NCBI GenBank assembly: GCA_903915155.1
Contig: CAIWRU010000194.1
Coordinates: 1-33,984 of the forward strand
From: an uncultured Mucilaginibacter sp.
GTDB lineage: Bacteria > Bacteroidota > Bacteroidia > Sphingobacteriales > Sphingobacteriaceae
Length of the DNA stretch: 33,984 nucleotides
Reading direction: 5' to 3'
Part shown: one piece after another, positions 7,941-16,089 of the stretch
How the letters are laid out: every line of letters starts with the position of its first letter
Position numbering within the stretch: the stretch's first letter is position 1
Notes under the pieces: generated by a model
The model's database searches: none
What the model saw: the letters and a program-made list of their open reading frames with translations, nothing else
What the model was told of the DNA's origin: nothing
Position numbers and translations under genes: made by a program

Positions 7941-10232
7941 ATGAAAGGAACATCATTTATTATCTTATGCCTATTGATGTTTCTTTTTCCCAACGTTTAT
8001 AGCCAGCAAGTATATTTCCCAAAAAAGGCACTGTCGGATACCGCTTCATTAAAAAAATTCATACCTGTATTAGCTAATGCCATAATTGAAAAACTTGAAG
8101 CAATACCTAAAACAGACCGTGACGGCGAATTTTATGGCAGTTTGTTCGCCGTTCAAACCATAGCCCAACAATATGATAAAAGCTTGGAAAGCATAGATAG
8201 CCTCAGGTCTTTTATGACCAGATCTCTCCATGTATTGAAAGAAGATAGTTATGGCTACCTAAGTATATATGATACCTATAACCATATAAAGCTGTTACAA
8301 AAAGGCGGGGACAAACGTTCGGATATTGATATTTTAAAATGGGCATTACCAATAACACTTAACTCATTTAACGGGCAGGCATTAGTTTATGCTGAAGAAC
8401 CATTTTCGCACGATAATGATGAGATAGAGGAAGAGTGGCAAAAAAAACTAAGTGTAGTAAAGGCGAGAACAAATGACAGCTTGTTTTTGGATTCGGCAAT
8501 TATGTTTTCACAAGCCTATTTGCAATATGTTGTTTATAAACCCTTTTTAGCTGAAGCAAAGAAAATTGTATTTGATTTAGATAAGGCAAATTTTATAATA
8601 CAGGACAGTGTAATGATCACCATGCGTGATGGGGTAAAACTAGCTGCGGTAATTGTACGCGACCGAAAATTCCCAGACCCACAGCCTGTAGTAATGATGA
8701 GTACTATTTACGCCAGTAATGATGAGGTATTTTCAGCAAAACAAATAACAACTCATGGGTATGTCGGTATTATATTAAATATACGCGGTAAATACGTTTC
8801 TGATGTCCGGATAGAACCTTGGGAGCATGATGCCAATGATTTATATGATGCCATAGACTGGATCAGCAAACAGGGTTGGTGCAATGGTAAGATTGGCATG
8901 TATGGAGGCAGTTACCTGGGATTTACCCAATGGGCAGCAACCAAAAAACTACACCCTGCTTTAAAAACCATAGTACCACAGGCTGCCACAGCACCAGGTA
9001 TAGACTTCCCCAGGCATAACGGCATTTTTACAACATATAATTATAGCTGGCTCAGCAGTGTAACTCATGACAAATTAAATGGGCTTCAATTTTTGTTTGA
9101 TTCGGCCGCGCATTGGACGTCCCTGTACAATAAATGGTATATAAGCGGAAAAGCTTTTAATAACATTGATACTATTGATGACAAGCCAAATGCCATCTTT
9201 CAAAAGTGGTTAAAGCACCCATTATTTGATAAATATTGGCAAAGCACTATCCCCTATCAGCATGATTTTAGTAAAATAAATATCCCTGTTTTAACCATAA
9301 CGGGATATTATGACGGGGAACAATTAGGATCTCTATACTATTACAAACAACATCACCAATGGAATGCTTCGGCAAACCACTACCTGGTAATTGGCCCATA
9401 TGACCACGCGGGGGCAGGAAGCGGCTATATTCAGCCTATTTTGGGTGGTTATACGCTTGACGATGTAGCTAATATAAATATTGACAGCCTGATATATCAA
9501 TGGTTTGATTATACGCTGAAAGGCGGAAAGAAACCCAGCCTATTACAAGATACTGTTAATTATGAAGTAATGGGTGCCAATAGGTGGGTGCATGTGCCCT
9601 CGCTCAAAAAAGCAAGTAGTAGCTTTCTCGATCTTTATCTAACTAACACTAAACAAGGAAAGTACTATAAGCTGGCTACACAAAAAACAGGAGGCAGTGT
9701 TTCTCAGAATGTAGATCTTTCTGTCCGCAAAGAGCGGAATGTATCATATAGTTTAAATACCTCGGGTGTTTTAACCGACTCATTAAGCGCTGACGATACG
9801 ATAAGATTTATATCTGATATTCAGAAGGGTGATTTTATAATAGCAGGCTCGTTTATAGCGAATTTATCTGCTTCTGTTAATAAAAAAGATATGGACATTG
9901 CAATTACATTAACTGTTCAACAGCCCGATGGCAAATATTTGAATTTATTCGGGGTATTTGGAAGAGCCAGTTATGCTAAAGATCACAGTAAAAGAAATTT
10001 ATTAAAACCAGGCGTGAAGGAAAATATTCCCGTTAGCGGCCCCTTTACAAGTGTAAAAGTATTAAAAGGCAGCCGGCTGATAGTATCGATCTCGGTAATA
10101 TATGGTCAATATGCCGAAATTAATTATGGCACAGGAGCTGATGTTGCAACTGAAAATATAAAAAGCGCCAAACAGCCATTACAAATTAATTGGTATGGCG
10201 ACTCCTTAATACAAATACCGATAAATAAGTAA
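7941..10232 (+). CDS. Secreted CocE/NonD (peptidase S15-like) hydrolase with extra N-terminal domain
   Basis: A 763-residue serine hydrolase of the CocE/X-Pro dipeptidyl-peptidase group, which cleaves esters, acyl derivatives or peptides. A signal peptide (about 1-21, ending NVYSQQ) predicts export. The alpha/beta-hydrolase domain starts near residue 220 (VMITMRDGVKLAAVIVRD). The catalytic triad is visible: S324 in GMYGGSYLG, D458 in GYYDGEQLG and H489 in GPYDHAG. The PepX_C jelly-roll domain covers about 540-763. Residues 22-215 form an additional, largely helical N-terminal region not needed for the core fold. The gene is alone on its strand and convergent with the Rieske gene 10 nt away. 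Substrate unknown. Confidence 0.88.
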   Translation: MKGTSFIILCLLMFLFPNVYSQQVYFPKKALSDTASLKKFIPVLANAIIEKLEAIPKTDRDGEFYGSLFAVQTIAQQYDKSLESIDSLRSFMTRSLHVLKEDSYGYLSIYDTYNHIKLLQKGGDKRSDIDILKWALPITLNSFNGQALVYAEEPFSHDNDEIEEEWQKKLSVVKARTNDSLFLDSAIMFSQAYLQYVVYKPFLAEAKKIVFDLDKANFIIQDSVMITMRDGVKLAAVIVRDRKFPDPQPVVMMSTIYASNDEVFSAKQITTHGYVGIILNIRGKYVSDVRIEPWEHDANDLYDAIDWISKQGWCNGKIGMYGGSYLGFTQWAATKKLHPALKTIVPQAATAPGIDFPRHNGIFTTYNYSWLSSVTHDKLNGLQFLFDSAAHWTSLYNKWYISGKAFNNIDTIDDKPNAIFQKWLKHPLFDKYWQSTIPYQHDFSKINIPVLTITGYYDGEQLGSLYYYKQHHQWNASANHYLVIGPYDHAGAGSGYIQPILGGYTLDDVANINIDSLIYQWFDYTLKGGKKPSLLQDTVNYEVMGANRWVHVPSLKKASSSFLDLYLTNTKQGKYYKLATQKTGGSVSQNVDLSVRKERNVSYSLNTSGVLTDSLSADDTIRFISDIQKGDFIIAGSFIANLSASVNKKDMDIAITLTVQQPDGKYLNLFGVFGRASYAKDHSKRNLLKPGVKENIPVSGPFTSVKVLKGSRLIVSISVIYGQYAEINYGTGADVATENIKSAKQPLQINWYGDSLIQIPINK

Positions 10233-10242
10233 TGTGCATTTA

Positions 10243-10581
10243 TTACCTGAATGCTTGCTTTATTTTCTCCCAAAAACCGGTAATACCAATATACAACCCA
10301 TCATCTTTTATTTCAATAGGATATGATTCTATATAATCATTTTGGCCCTCGGTACCTTTGCCTGTTGCCAAATCATACGAAAAACGGTGTATGGGGCAAA
10401 CTATTTTGGAATGCTCGCACCACCCATCGCTCAAATCCCCGCCGGCATGCGGACAGATAGCTGATAGCGCGTAAAGCTTCCCCTCATAATTTACCAGGCA
10501 AATACTTTTTCCTCCTGCTTTAATTCTTTTTATAAAAGGTTCATCTGCCGGCTGCACACCGGGTATTTTATACCAATTCAT
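10243..10581 (-). CDS. Rieske [2Fe-2S] ferredoxin-like protein
   Basis: A 112-residue cytosolic Rieske protein. The cluster ligands are plain: C43-P-H45 and C62-P-I-H65. Its size fits a stand-alone Rieske ferredoxin or NirD-like subunit rather than a membrane-bound Rieske subunit, since there is no transmembrane segment. It starts 8 nt after the stop of the lipoprotein gene upstream on the same strand, so the two are probably co-transcribed. No oxygenase or nitrite reductase large subunit is nearby, so the electron partner is unknown. Confidence 0.88.
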   Translation of the reverse strand: MNWYKIPGVQPADEPFIKRIKAGGKSICLVNYEGKLYALSAICPHAGGDLSDGWCEHSKIVCPIHRFSYDLATGKGTEGQNDYIESYPIEIKDDGLYIGITGFWEKIKQAFR

Positions 10582-10589
10582 AAAGTTGT

Positions 10590-11354
10590 TCAGAAATCTA
10601 TTTTCAGGTTCATCACATTCGGGTTCTTCATCACTTCATCCATGTCAGTTACCAGCGTAACGTGTTTCCTGTCGGCCGAGAGAATGGCTTTGGAGTTGTT
10701 TATTTTTTTCACAGGCTTTGCGAAGTTCAGCACAATTTTATAGGGCATATCTATCAGCATAGCTTTAGCCATCGCAAGTGTCGATCCTGTTTTCTTTAAA
10801 AACGCGTTAAATTTCGCTTTATCAATTATGCGGTAAAATTTGTGTGGAGTTATCTCGTAATTATAATAGTCTTCTCCTGCTATTAACTGCTGTGCATCAA
10901 AGCGCTTTGCTTCAGTATTATTTTTTGCCAGCGCATTCAATTGGTTATTCATCGATATTTTCGAGATATGCTGCAGGTAATATTGCAGATCAGAAGCATT
11001 TTTCGCCACATGGTTAACACTCACCTTCATAATGCTTTTATTCAGGTTCATTTTTACGGTGAGGTTGCTGCTTTTAGCCATATTTATCTCATCCAGGTTC
11101 ATTTTTATCTGGGTGCTATCGGGTAAAGCGCTGTAAAAATTAAGGGTGGTATCCTTCACCATCGCAAACTGCGGGGTCGCTCGTACTGAATCAGACATCA
11201 GGTTCATAAGTACCGATACCGCGCGGCTCATATCGAAACCATACACTACATTAACGGAACCATCGGCCTTAAAATCGTAATGTTCCTCAATATCCACGCA
11301 TGAGCTGAAACATATCAGCACCAAAAATCCAATGATGAGGTAGATTTTTTTCAC
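10590..11354 (-). CDS. Conserved lipoprotein of unknown function
   Basis: A 254-residue predicted lipoprotein starting at a GTG (11352-11354). The signal peptide ends in CFSSC with Cys19 as the lipidated residue. The mature part begins DIEEHYDFKADGSVNVVYGFDMS, a start that looks like the beta-rich lipoproteins widespread in Bacteroidota with no assigned role. No catalytic motif is seen. It heads an apparent two-gene unit with the Rieske gene (8-nt gap). The region upstream carries A-rich repeats and no clear consensus promoter. Confidence 0.75.
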   Translation of the reverse strand: MKKIYLIIGFLVLICFSSCVDIEEHYDFKADGSVNVVYGFDMSRAVSVLMNLMSDSVRATPQFAMVKDTTLNFYSALPDSTQIKMNLDEINMAKSSNLTVKMNLNKSIMKVSVNHVAKNASDLQYYLQHISKISMNNQLNALAKNNTEAKRFDAQQLIAGEDYYNYEITPHKFYRIIDKAKFNAFLKKTGSTLAMAKAMLIDMPYKIVLNFAKPVKKINNSKAILSADRKHVTLVTDMDEVMKNPNVMNLKIDF

Positions 11355-11389
11355 TTGTAGAAATTTTAAGTAATAATAACTATTATATA

Positions 11390-11553
11390 GCTAAAAGTCA
11401 AAAGCTTAAAGCGAAAAGTAAAAAAAAGCTTAAAGCAGAAAGTCCAAAGGCTAAAGCGAGTTTAGAATTAATGACGGCAATAAACCAATGTTAATGTAAA
11501 AATATGCTCCAATATATTTGCTTTGGTCTTTCTGCTTTCAGCTTTAAGCCTAA
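11390..11553. repeat. A-rich 24-bp direct repeats with an inverted partner
   Basis: Two 24-bp units (11400-11423 and 11424-11447) share about 20 positions and begin with AAAAGCTTAAAGC. Degenerate partial copies lie on both sides (from 11390 and up to 11459). A related copy in inverse orientation lies at 11528-11553, just before queE. Together they occupy much of the 216-nt gap between the divergent lipoprotein and queE genes. Confidence 0.65.
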
Positions 11554-11558
11554 AAAGG

Positions 11559-11566
11559 TACTTTTG
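11559..11566 (+). promoter_or_regulatory. -7 element of queE
   Basis: TActTTTG matches the -7 consensus and ends 4 nt before the ATG at 11571. TTTC (11536-11539) lies near the expected -33 position. Transcription would start about at the start codon, implying a leaderless mRNA. Confidence 0.45.
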
Positions 11567-11570
11567 CAAA

Positions 11571-12194
11571 ATGGCACACCAGATACCGGATGACGGCACA
11601 TTGCTTCCTTTAATGGAAGAGTTTTATACCATACAGGGCGAAGGATTTCATACCGGCAAGGCAGCATATTTTATTCGTTTAGGCGGTTGCGATGTGGGCT
11701 GCCACTGGTGCGATGTAAAAGAAAGCTGGGACGCCGAACTGCACGCACTTACCGCTGCCGATACTGTTGTGGAGCATGCTTCGCAATATCCTTCAAAAGC
11801 TGTAGTGGTGACCGGCGGCGAGCCATTGATATATAACCTTGATTACCTTACTGCGCAATTACAGCAAAAAGGCATTAAAACTTTCATCGAAACATCAGGC
11901 GCTTATCCCCTTTCGGGTAACTGGGACTGGATATGTTTATCACCAAAAAAGTTCAAAGGGCCTACTATGAGCGTTGCCGAAAAAGCCGACGAACTTAAGG
12001 TGATCGTATTTAACAAATCAGACTTTGAATGGGCCGAACAACATGCCAAACTGGTAGGGCCAAACTGCAAATTGTATTTGCAGCCTGAATGGTCTAAATC
12101 AAAAGAAATGACCCCAATGATAGTTGAATATGTAATGAATAATCCTCATTGGGAAATATCATTACAAACACATAAGTATTTAAATATCCCTTAA
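11571..12194 (+). CDS. queE: 7-carboxy-7-deazaguanine synthase (QueE)
   Basis: Radical SAM enzyme that forms 7-carboxy-7-deazaguanine from 6-carboxytetrahydropterin on the path to queuosine. The 207-residue protein shows FYTIQGEGFHTG (19-29), the CX3CX2C cluster motif (C40, C44, C47) and VVVTGGEPL. The start at 11571 (MAHQIPDDG) is chosen over 11523 because the 16 extra residues are encoded by repeat DNA and because the -7 element lies at 11559-11566. The other queuosine genes are not in the window. Confident assignment. Confidence 0.94.
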   Translation: MAHQIPDDGTLLPLMEEFYTIQGEGFHTGKAAYFIRLGGCDVGCHWCDVKESWDAELHALTAADTVVEHASQYPSKAVVVTGGEPLIYNLDYLTAQLQQKGIKTFIETSGAYPLSGNWDWICLSPKKFKGPTMSVAEKADELKVIVFNKSDFEWAEQHAKLVGPNCKLYLQPEWSKSKEMTPMIVEYVMNNPHWEISLQTHKYLNIP

Positions 12195-12234
12195 TAAGTG
12201 TAACTTAGAATGCAAATAATCGTATCAGTTAAGG

Positions 12235-14133
12235 ATGAGAATTGTTCTCCTGTCGTTTCTATTAATATTTGTATCGGTTTGCACTTACGCACAGGCGCAG
12301 TATTCAACTACCGACCGTGAGGCTATTAAGCACTACGCCCTGGCAAACGAGGCTCTGGACGAACGTGAATATGATGTGGCCTCGTCAGAATTATTAAAGG
12401 CTATAGAAAAAGACCCTAAATTTGTTGAAGCACATTTACAATTAGCTGATGTTTTACATGTACTTAAGCAAAACAAACTTTCTATTGAAGAATACCGGAA
12501 GGTAATAGCCATAAGCCCTGATTTTAGCCGGGCAGTTTACCTTAAATTAGGCGAAGCAGAAATAAGGAACGCAGAGTATGTGATAGCCCAACAACACCTG
12601 CAAAAGTATCTTACATACCCCAATATCCAGGATAAGGATATTTATTTGGCAAAGAAATTACTTAGGGATTGTGATTTTAGCATTGAAGCCATTCAACACC
12701 CGGTTTCGTTTAAACCCATTAACGTAGGCCCCGAAATTAATACGGGAGATGATGAATACCTGCCTGTCGCCACCGCCGATGAAAGCGAATTGATATTTAC
12801 CCGAAAAATAAATAATAACGAAGATTTTTATAAAAGTGTTAAGCTAAACGGGAAATGGCAAACGGCGACCTACCTAAGTAATAATATAAATACACCTAAT
12901 TATAACGAAGGAGCCCAATCCATATCGGCAGATGGTAAATATTTGTTTTTTACGGGCTGCAACCGCCCCGACGGCCTGGGCAGGTGCGATATTTATATAG
13001 CTAAAAAACAAGGCGATGGCTGGGGTAAACCCTATGACCTTAACCCACCCGTTAATACATCGGGTTGGGAATCGCAGCCATCAATAAGTGCCGATGGGCG
13101 TACACTATACTTTGTCAGTAACCGCAAGGGCGGCTATGGAGGTTATGATATATGGAAATCAACCGTTACCGATAAGGGATGGAGTGAGCCGGAAAACCTG
13201 GGGCCCAATATCAATACATCTTCCGACGAGCAGTCGCCATATATACATGCTGATGATAGCACGCTGTATTTTTGCTCGAACGGATGGCCGGGGCTTGGCG
13301 GCATGGATCTTTTTGTAAGTCATTTGGGTAAGAATGGCCAATGGCAGAAACCACAAAACCTGGGCTACCCTATCAACTCAAGCGGCGATGAAAACGGGCT
13401 TACTGTAACCGCCAGCGGCCAATACGCATTTTTTGCATCGAACAACCTGAATGGTTTTGGGGGTTATGATATTTATTATTTCGAACTGCCTGAAAACATT
13501 AGGCCGCATGTGGTAACTTATGTAAAAGGCGTTGTAATTGATGCCGTAACCAAGCAACCGCTGGAAGCATCAGTGGAGATCATCGACCTTGAAAAAAATA
13601 AATCTGTTTACCAAGACAACAGTTCACCCGAATATGGCGACTTCTTGGTTACATTGGCTGCAGGTAAGAATTACGGGCTGAATGTATCAAAAGATGGATA
13701 CCTATTTTACTCGGCCAACTTCTCGCTTTTAGGCCATGAGGCTAGGGAGCCTTATTTGCTGACCGTGGAATTATCGCCTATCGAAGTTGGCAACAAAGTG
13801 GTGTTGAATAACATATTTTTCGACACCAATAAATTTGATCTAAAGCCAGACTCAAAAGCCGAGCTACAAAAACTGATTGACTTCTTAACCCTTAACCCGT
13901 CGGTACATATCGAAATTTCAGGACATACTGATAATGTCGGCAACGATCTGGCTAACAAAGTACTGTCCGAGAACAGGTCGAAATCGGTATACCAATACTT
14001 AATTACAAACGGCATAAACGCTGCGAGGCTGGTTTATAAAGGCTATGGCGAAACACAACCTATTATGCCTAACACAAGCGATGAGAACCGGGCCAAAAAC
14101 AGGCGTACCGAGTTTAAGATCATTTCGAAATGA
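12235..14133 (+). CDS. PorE-like OmpA-family protein (TPR, propeller, carboxypeptidase-regulatory, OmpA domains)
   Basis: A 632-residue exported protein with the domain order described for the T9SS component PorE: signal peptide (about 1-20), TPR repeats (about 25-130), WD40/PD40-like propeller (about 150-420, with repeats such as SADGKYLFF and SADGRTLYFVS), a carboxypeptidase-regulatory-like domain from residue 429 (YVKGVVIDAVTKQPL) and an OmpA_C peptidoglycan-binding domain from about 525 with GHTDNVG (from 563) and NRRTEF. PorE is a lipoprotein; here no good lipobox is seen because VSVC lacks a small -1 residue. Such proteins have several paralogues per genome, so it may not be PorE itself. 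AAGG lies just before the ATG. The T9SS adhesin cassette follows about 2 kb downstream. Confidence 0.82.
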   Translation: MRIVLLSFLLIFVSVCTYAQAQYSTTDREAIKHYALANEALDEREYDVASSELLKAIEKDPKFVEAHLQLADVLHVLKQNKLSIEEYRKVIAISPDFSRAVYLKLGEAEIRNAEYVIAQQHLQKYLTYPNIQDKDIYLAKKLLRDCDFSIEAIQHPVSFKPINVGPEINTGDDEYLPVATADESELIFTRKINNNEDFYKSVKLNGKWQTATYLSNNINTPNYNEGAQSISADGKYLFFTGCNRPDGLGRCDIYIAKKQGDGWGKPYDLNPPVNTSGWESQPSISADGRTLYFVSNRKGGYGGYDIWKSTVTDKGWSEPENLGPNINTSSDEQSPYIHADDSTLYFCSNGWPGLGGMDLFVSHLGKNGQWQKPQNLGYPINSSGDENGLTVTASGQYAFFASNNLNGFGGYDIYYFELPENIRPHVVTYVKGVVIDAVTKQPLEASVEIIDLEKNKSVYQDNSSPEYGDFLVTLAAGKNYGLNVSKDGYLFYSANFSLLGHEAREPYLLTVELSPIEVGNKVVLNNIFFDTNKFDLKPDSKAELQKLIDFLTLNPSVHIEISGHTDNVGNDLANKVLSENRSKSVYQYLITNGINAARLVYKGYGETQPIMPNTSDENRAKNRRTEFKIISK

Positions 14134-14139
14134 TAACGA

Positions 14140-14577
14140 TTATTTTATTTGTCCTAAATGATGCTGCATATGCCTAACGTAATCAGCAGCGAGCCACTCA
14201 ACCGTGTGCAGTTGCATTGTGTTCTTATTATTGTCGCACACTGCGGTTAATCTATCAGCCGGGTAATCGCTCAATACGCGCATGATCTGCCTGTTAAGTA
14301 GTATCCAAAGGTCTAGCAATTCCTTTATGTCTGCATCCTGATAATGCGCCGCAGCCACCCACTCATCCTGTTCATAAATCAGTTTAAAATTTTCCTCGTA
14401 AGTGCAGCGGACAAAACGTTGCAGGTTGATCTGCGCGCTATCTATCAGGTGGCCTATTATTTCTTTCTTCGACCATTTAGCAGGCGCTGGTCTTGTTTCC
14501 CAGTCTATTGAGTCCTGATCTGTTTTCAGGAAATTGCCGATAGCATTTGCAAGATTTTGAAGTGTGTCTGTTATCAT
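14140..14577 (-). CDS. DinB_2/YfiT-like four-helix metalloprotein
   Basis: A 145-residue protein of the DinB/YfiT four-helix superfamily (unrelated to polymerase DinB). Three histidines suit the usual metal site: H43 in KKEIIGHLIDSA, and H136 and H139/H140 in the C-terminal RHMQHHLGQI. Superfamily members include thiol-dependent S-transferases using bacillithiol or mycothiol; which applies here is unknown. It is convergent with the OmpA-family gene (6-nt gap) and divergent from the SpmAB gene across a 69-nt region with a 7-bp inverted repeat. Confidence 0.82.
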   Translation of the reverse strand: MITDTLQNLANAIGNFLKTDQDSIDWETRPAPAKWSKKEIIGHLIDSAQINLQRFVRCTYEENFKLIYEQDEWVAAAHYQDADIKELLDLWILLNRQIMRVLSDYPADRLTAVCDNNKNTMQLHTVEWLAADYVRHMQHHLGQIK

Positions 14578-14601
14578 ACCTAAAGTTATAATTAACTACC
14601 C

Positions 14602-14625
14602 GATAATTATTAAAAAACAATTATC
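14602..14625. repeat. Inverted repeat between divergent genes (operator-like)
   Basis: GATAATT (14602-14608) and AATTATC (14619-14625) are perfect 7-bp arms, 10 nt apart, in the middle of the divergent region between the DinB_2 and SpmAB-like genes. No regulator is identified. Confidence 0.35.
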
Positions 14626-14646
14626 TTCAAAACTTTAATCATATCA

Positions 14647-15885
14647 ATGGTTTTAAATTATATCTGGATAATATTTTTTCTTATCGCTTTTATTATAGGC
14701 CTTATCAGGCTTATATTTTTTGGCGATACCGATATATTCCGAATGATGGCTGAAGGAACTTTTGAGTCGGCGCAATCGTCAGTTATGACTATTGCCCTTC
14801 CACTGGTGGGCATTATGTCAATGTGGTTAGGTATCATGAAGATAGGCGAAAAGGCTGGTGCAGTAAATCTCCTTTCCCGGATAGTAGGTCCATTTTTCAA
14901 CAAACTTTTCCCCGAGGTACCCAAAAACCATCCTGCTGTGGGGCAAATGATGCTAAACTTTTCGGCTAATTTGTTAGGGCTTGACAATGCCGCTACACCT
15001 TTTGGCCTAAAATCTATGGAGAGTTTGCAGGAGTTGAATAAGGATAAAGACACCGCATCCAATTCGCAGATCATGTTTTTGGTGCTGCATGCTTCGGGTT
15101 TAACTATTTTACCTATAGCCATAATTGCACAGCGGGCCATATTCCATTCGAAAGACCCGACAGATATTTTTATACCCTGTATTGTAGCAACTTATGTGGC
15201 TACACTTGCAGGTTTACTGGTGGTATCCATCAAACAAAAAATAAACTTGTTTGACAAAGTGGTACTAAGCTGGCTGATAGGCATTACCGCGTTTATGGGT
15301 TTACTGGTATGGTATTTTGCTTATTTTCTTGATAAAGCACAGATAAGTGCCTATTCAGGCGTTTTCAGCAACTTTATATATCTAGCCATACCAGTAATAT
15401 TTATTTTAGGCGGTATACGCAAAAAAATAAATGTTTTTGAGGCCTTTATTGAAGGCGCAAAAGAAGGTTTTGAAGTTTCGATCAAAATAATCCCCTACTT
15501 GGTGGGGCTGCTGGTTGCCGTAAGCTTGTTCAGAACAAGCGGGGCGCTTACGTACCTGGGCGATGGCTTTAAATGGATCTTTGGCCATTTTAATATGGAT
15601 ACCCGGTTTGTTGATGTGTTGCCAATTGCTTTTTTACGCCCGCTTAGCGGTTCAGGGGCACGTGCGCTGATGCTTGATAATTTAAAAATATTTGGCCCTG
15701 ATAGCTTTATTGGTCATATGTCGAGTGTATTGTATGGCACAGCCGACACTACATTTTATATTGTTGCCCTATACTTTGGTATTGTAAATATTAAAAAAAC
15801 TCGTTATACCATACCCGCCATGCTTATTGCCGACCTTGCGGGAATAATAACCGCCATATTGGTTTCCTACCTCTTTTTTGGCTAA
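14647..15885 (+). CDS. SpmA-SpmB fusion membrane protein (nucleoside-recognition/Gate domain)
   Basis: A 412-residue polytopic membrane protein in which homologues of Bacillus SpmA (N-terminal half, about 1-210) and SpmB (C-terminal half, about 230-412) are fused. The SpmA half contains NFSANLLGLDNAATPFGLKSM and the SpmB half contains RPLSGSGARALMLD and YGTADTTFYIVALYFG. Each half has several hydrophobic helices. In Bacillus these proteins affect spore-core dehydration, but Bacteroidota do not sporulate, so the role here, perhaps transport, is unknown. It is a single gene with its own leader, followed by a 204-nt gap. Confidence 0.85.
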   Translation: MVLNYIWIIFFLIAFIIGLIRLIFFGDTDIFRMMAEGTFESAQSSVMTIALPLVGIMSMWLGIMKIGEKAGAVNLLSRIVGPFFNKLFPEVPKNHPAVGQMMLNFSANLLGLDNAATPFGLKSMESLQELNKDKDTASNSQIMFLVLHASGLTILPIAIIAQRAIFHSKDPTDIFIPCIVATYVATLAGLLVVSIKQKINLFDKVVLSWLIGITAFMGLLVWYFAYFLDKAQISAYSGVFSNFIYLAIPVIFILGGIRKKINVFEAFIEGAKEGFEVSIKIIPYLVGLLVAVSLFRTSGALTYLGDGFKWIFGHFNMDTRFVDVLPIAFLRPLSGSGARALMLDNLKIFGPDSFIGHMSSVLYGTADTTFYIVALYFGIVNIKKTRYTIPAMLIADLAGIITAILVSYLFFG

Positions 15886-16020
15886 AATCGCACCCTTTTC
15901 CAACCCTTTCCATTTATTTCAAATGGTTTATGTCTGCTTTGTGTAACAAGCAGCTGTACTTTACCGTATAAAAAGCCATTTATTGTAATCTGCATGGCAC
16001 TATTACAACACTTTACTTTT

Positions 16021-16042
16021 TTCGCATTATATTCGCATTATA
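16021..16042 (+). repeat. Perfect 11-bp tandem duplication in the adhesin leader
   Basis: TTCGCATTATA occurs twice in direct tandem (16021-16031, 16032-16042), about 50 nt before the adhesin ATG and within the 204-nt non-coding stretch 15886-16089. That stretch also holds a short CCATTT/AAATGG hairpin (15910-15926). I saw no exact TAnnTTTG promoter there. Confidence 0.6.
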
Positions 16043-16089
16043 AGTTATTGAATGATACGCTACCTACGGAGGCACTACGACGATCTTCT

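Noticed and set aside
14140-14577. Link between the DinB_2 protein and the DinB-type polymerase at 1.6 kb
   Set aside because: The shared name is historical; the folds and functions are unrelated.
15910-15926. CCATTT/AAATGG hairpin as a terminator of the SpmAB gene
   Set aside because: The stem has only six AT-rich pairs and no clean T-run follows.
15994-16089. Earlier start for the giant PKD protein
   Set aside because: The added 32 residues contain no signal peptide, while the Met at 16090 begins a normal one.
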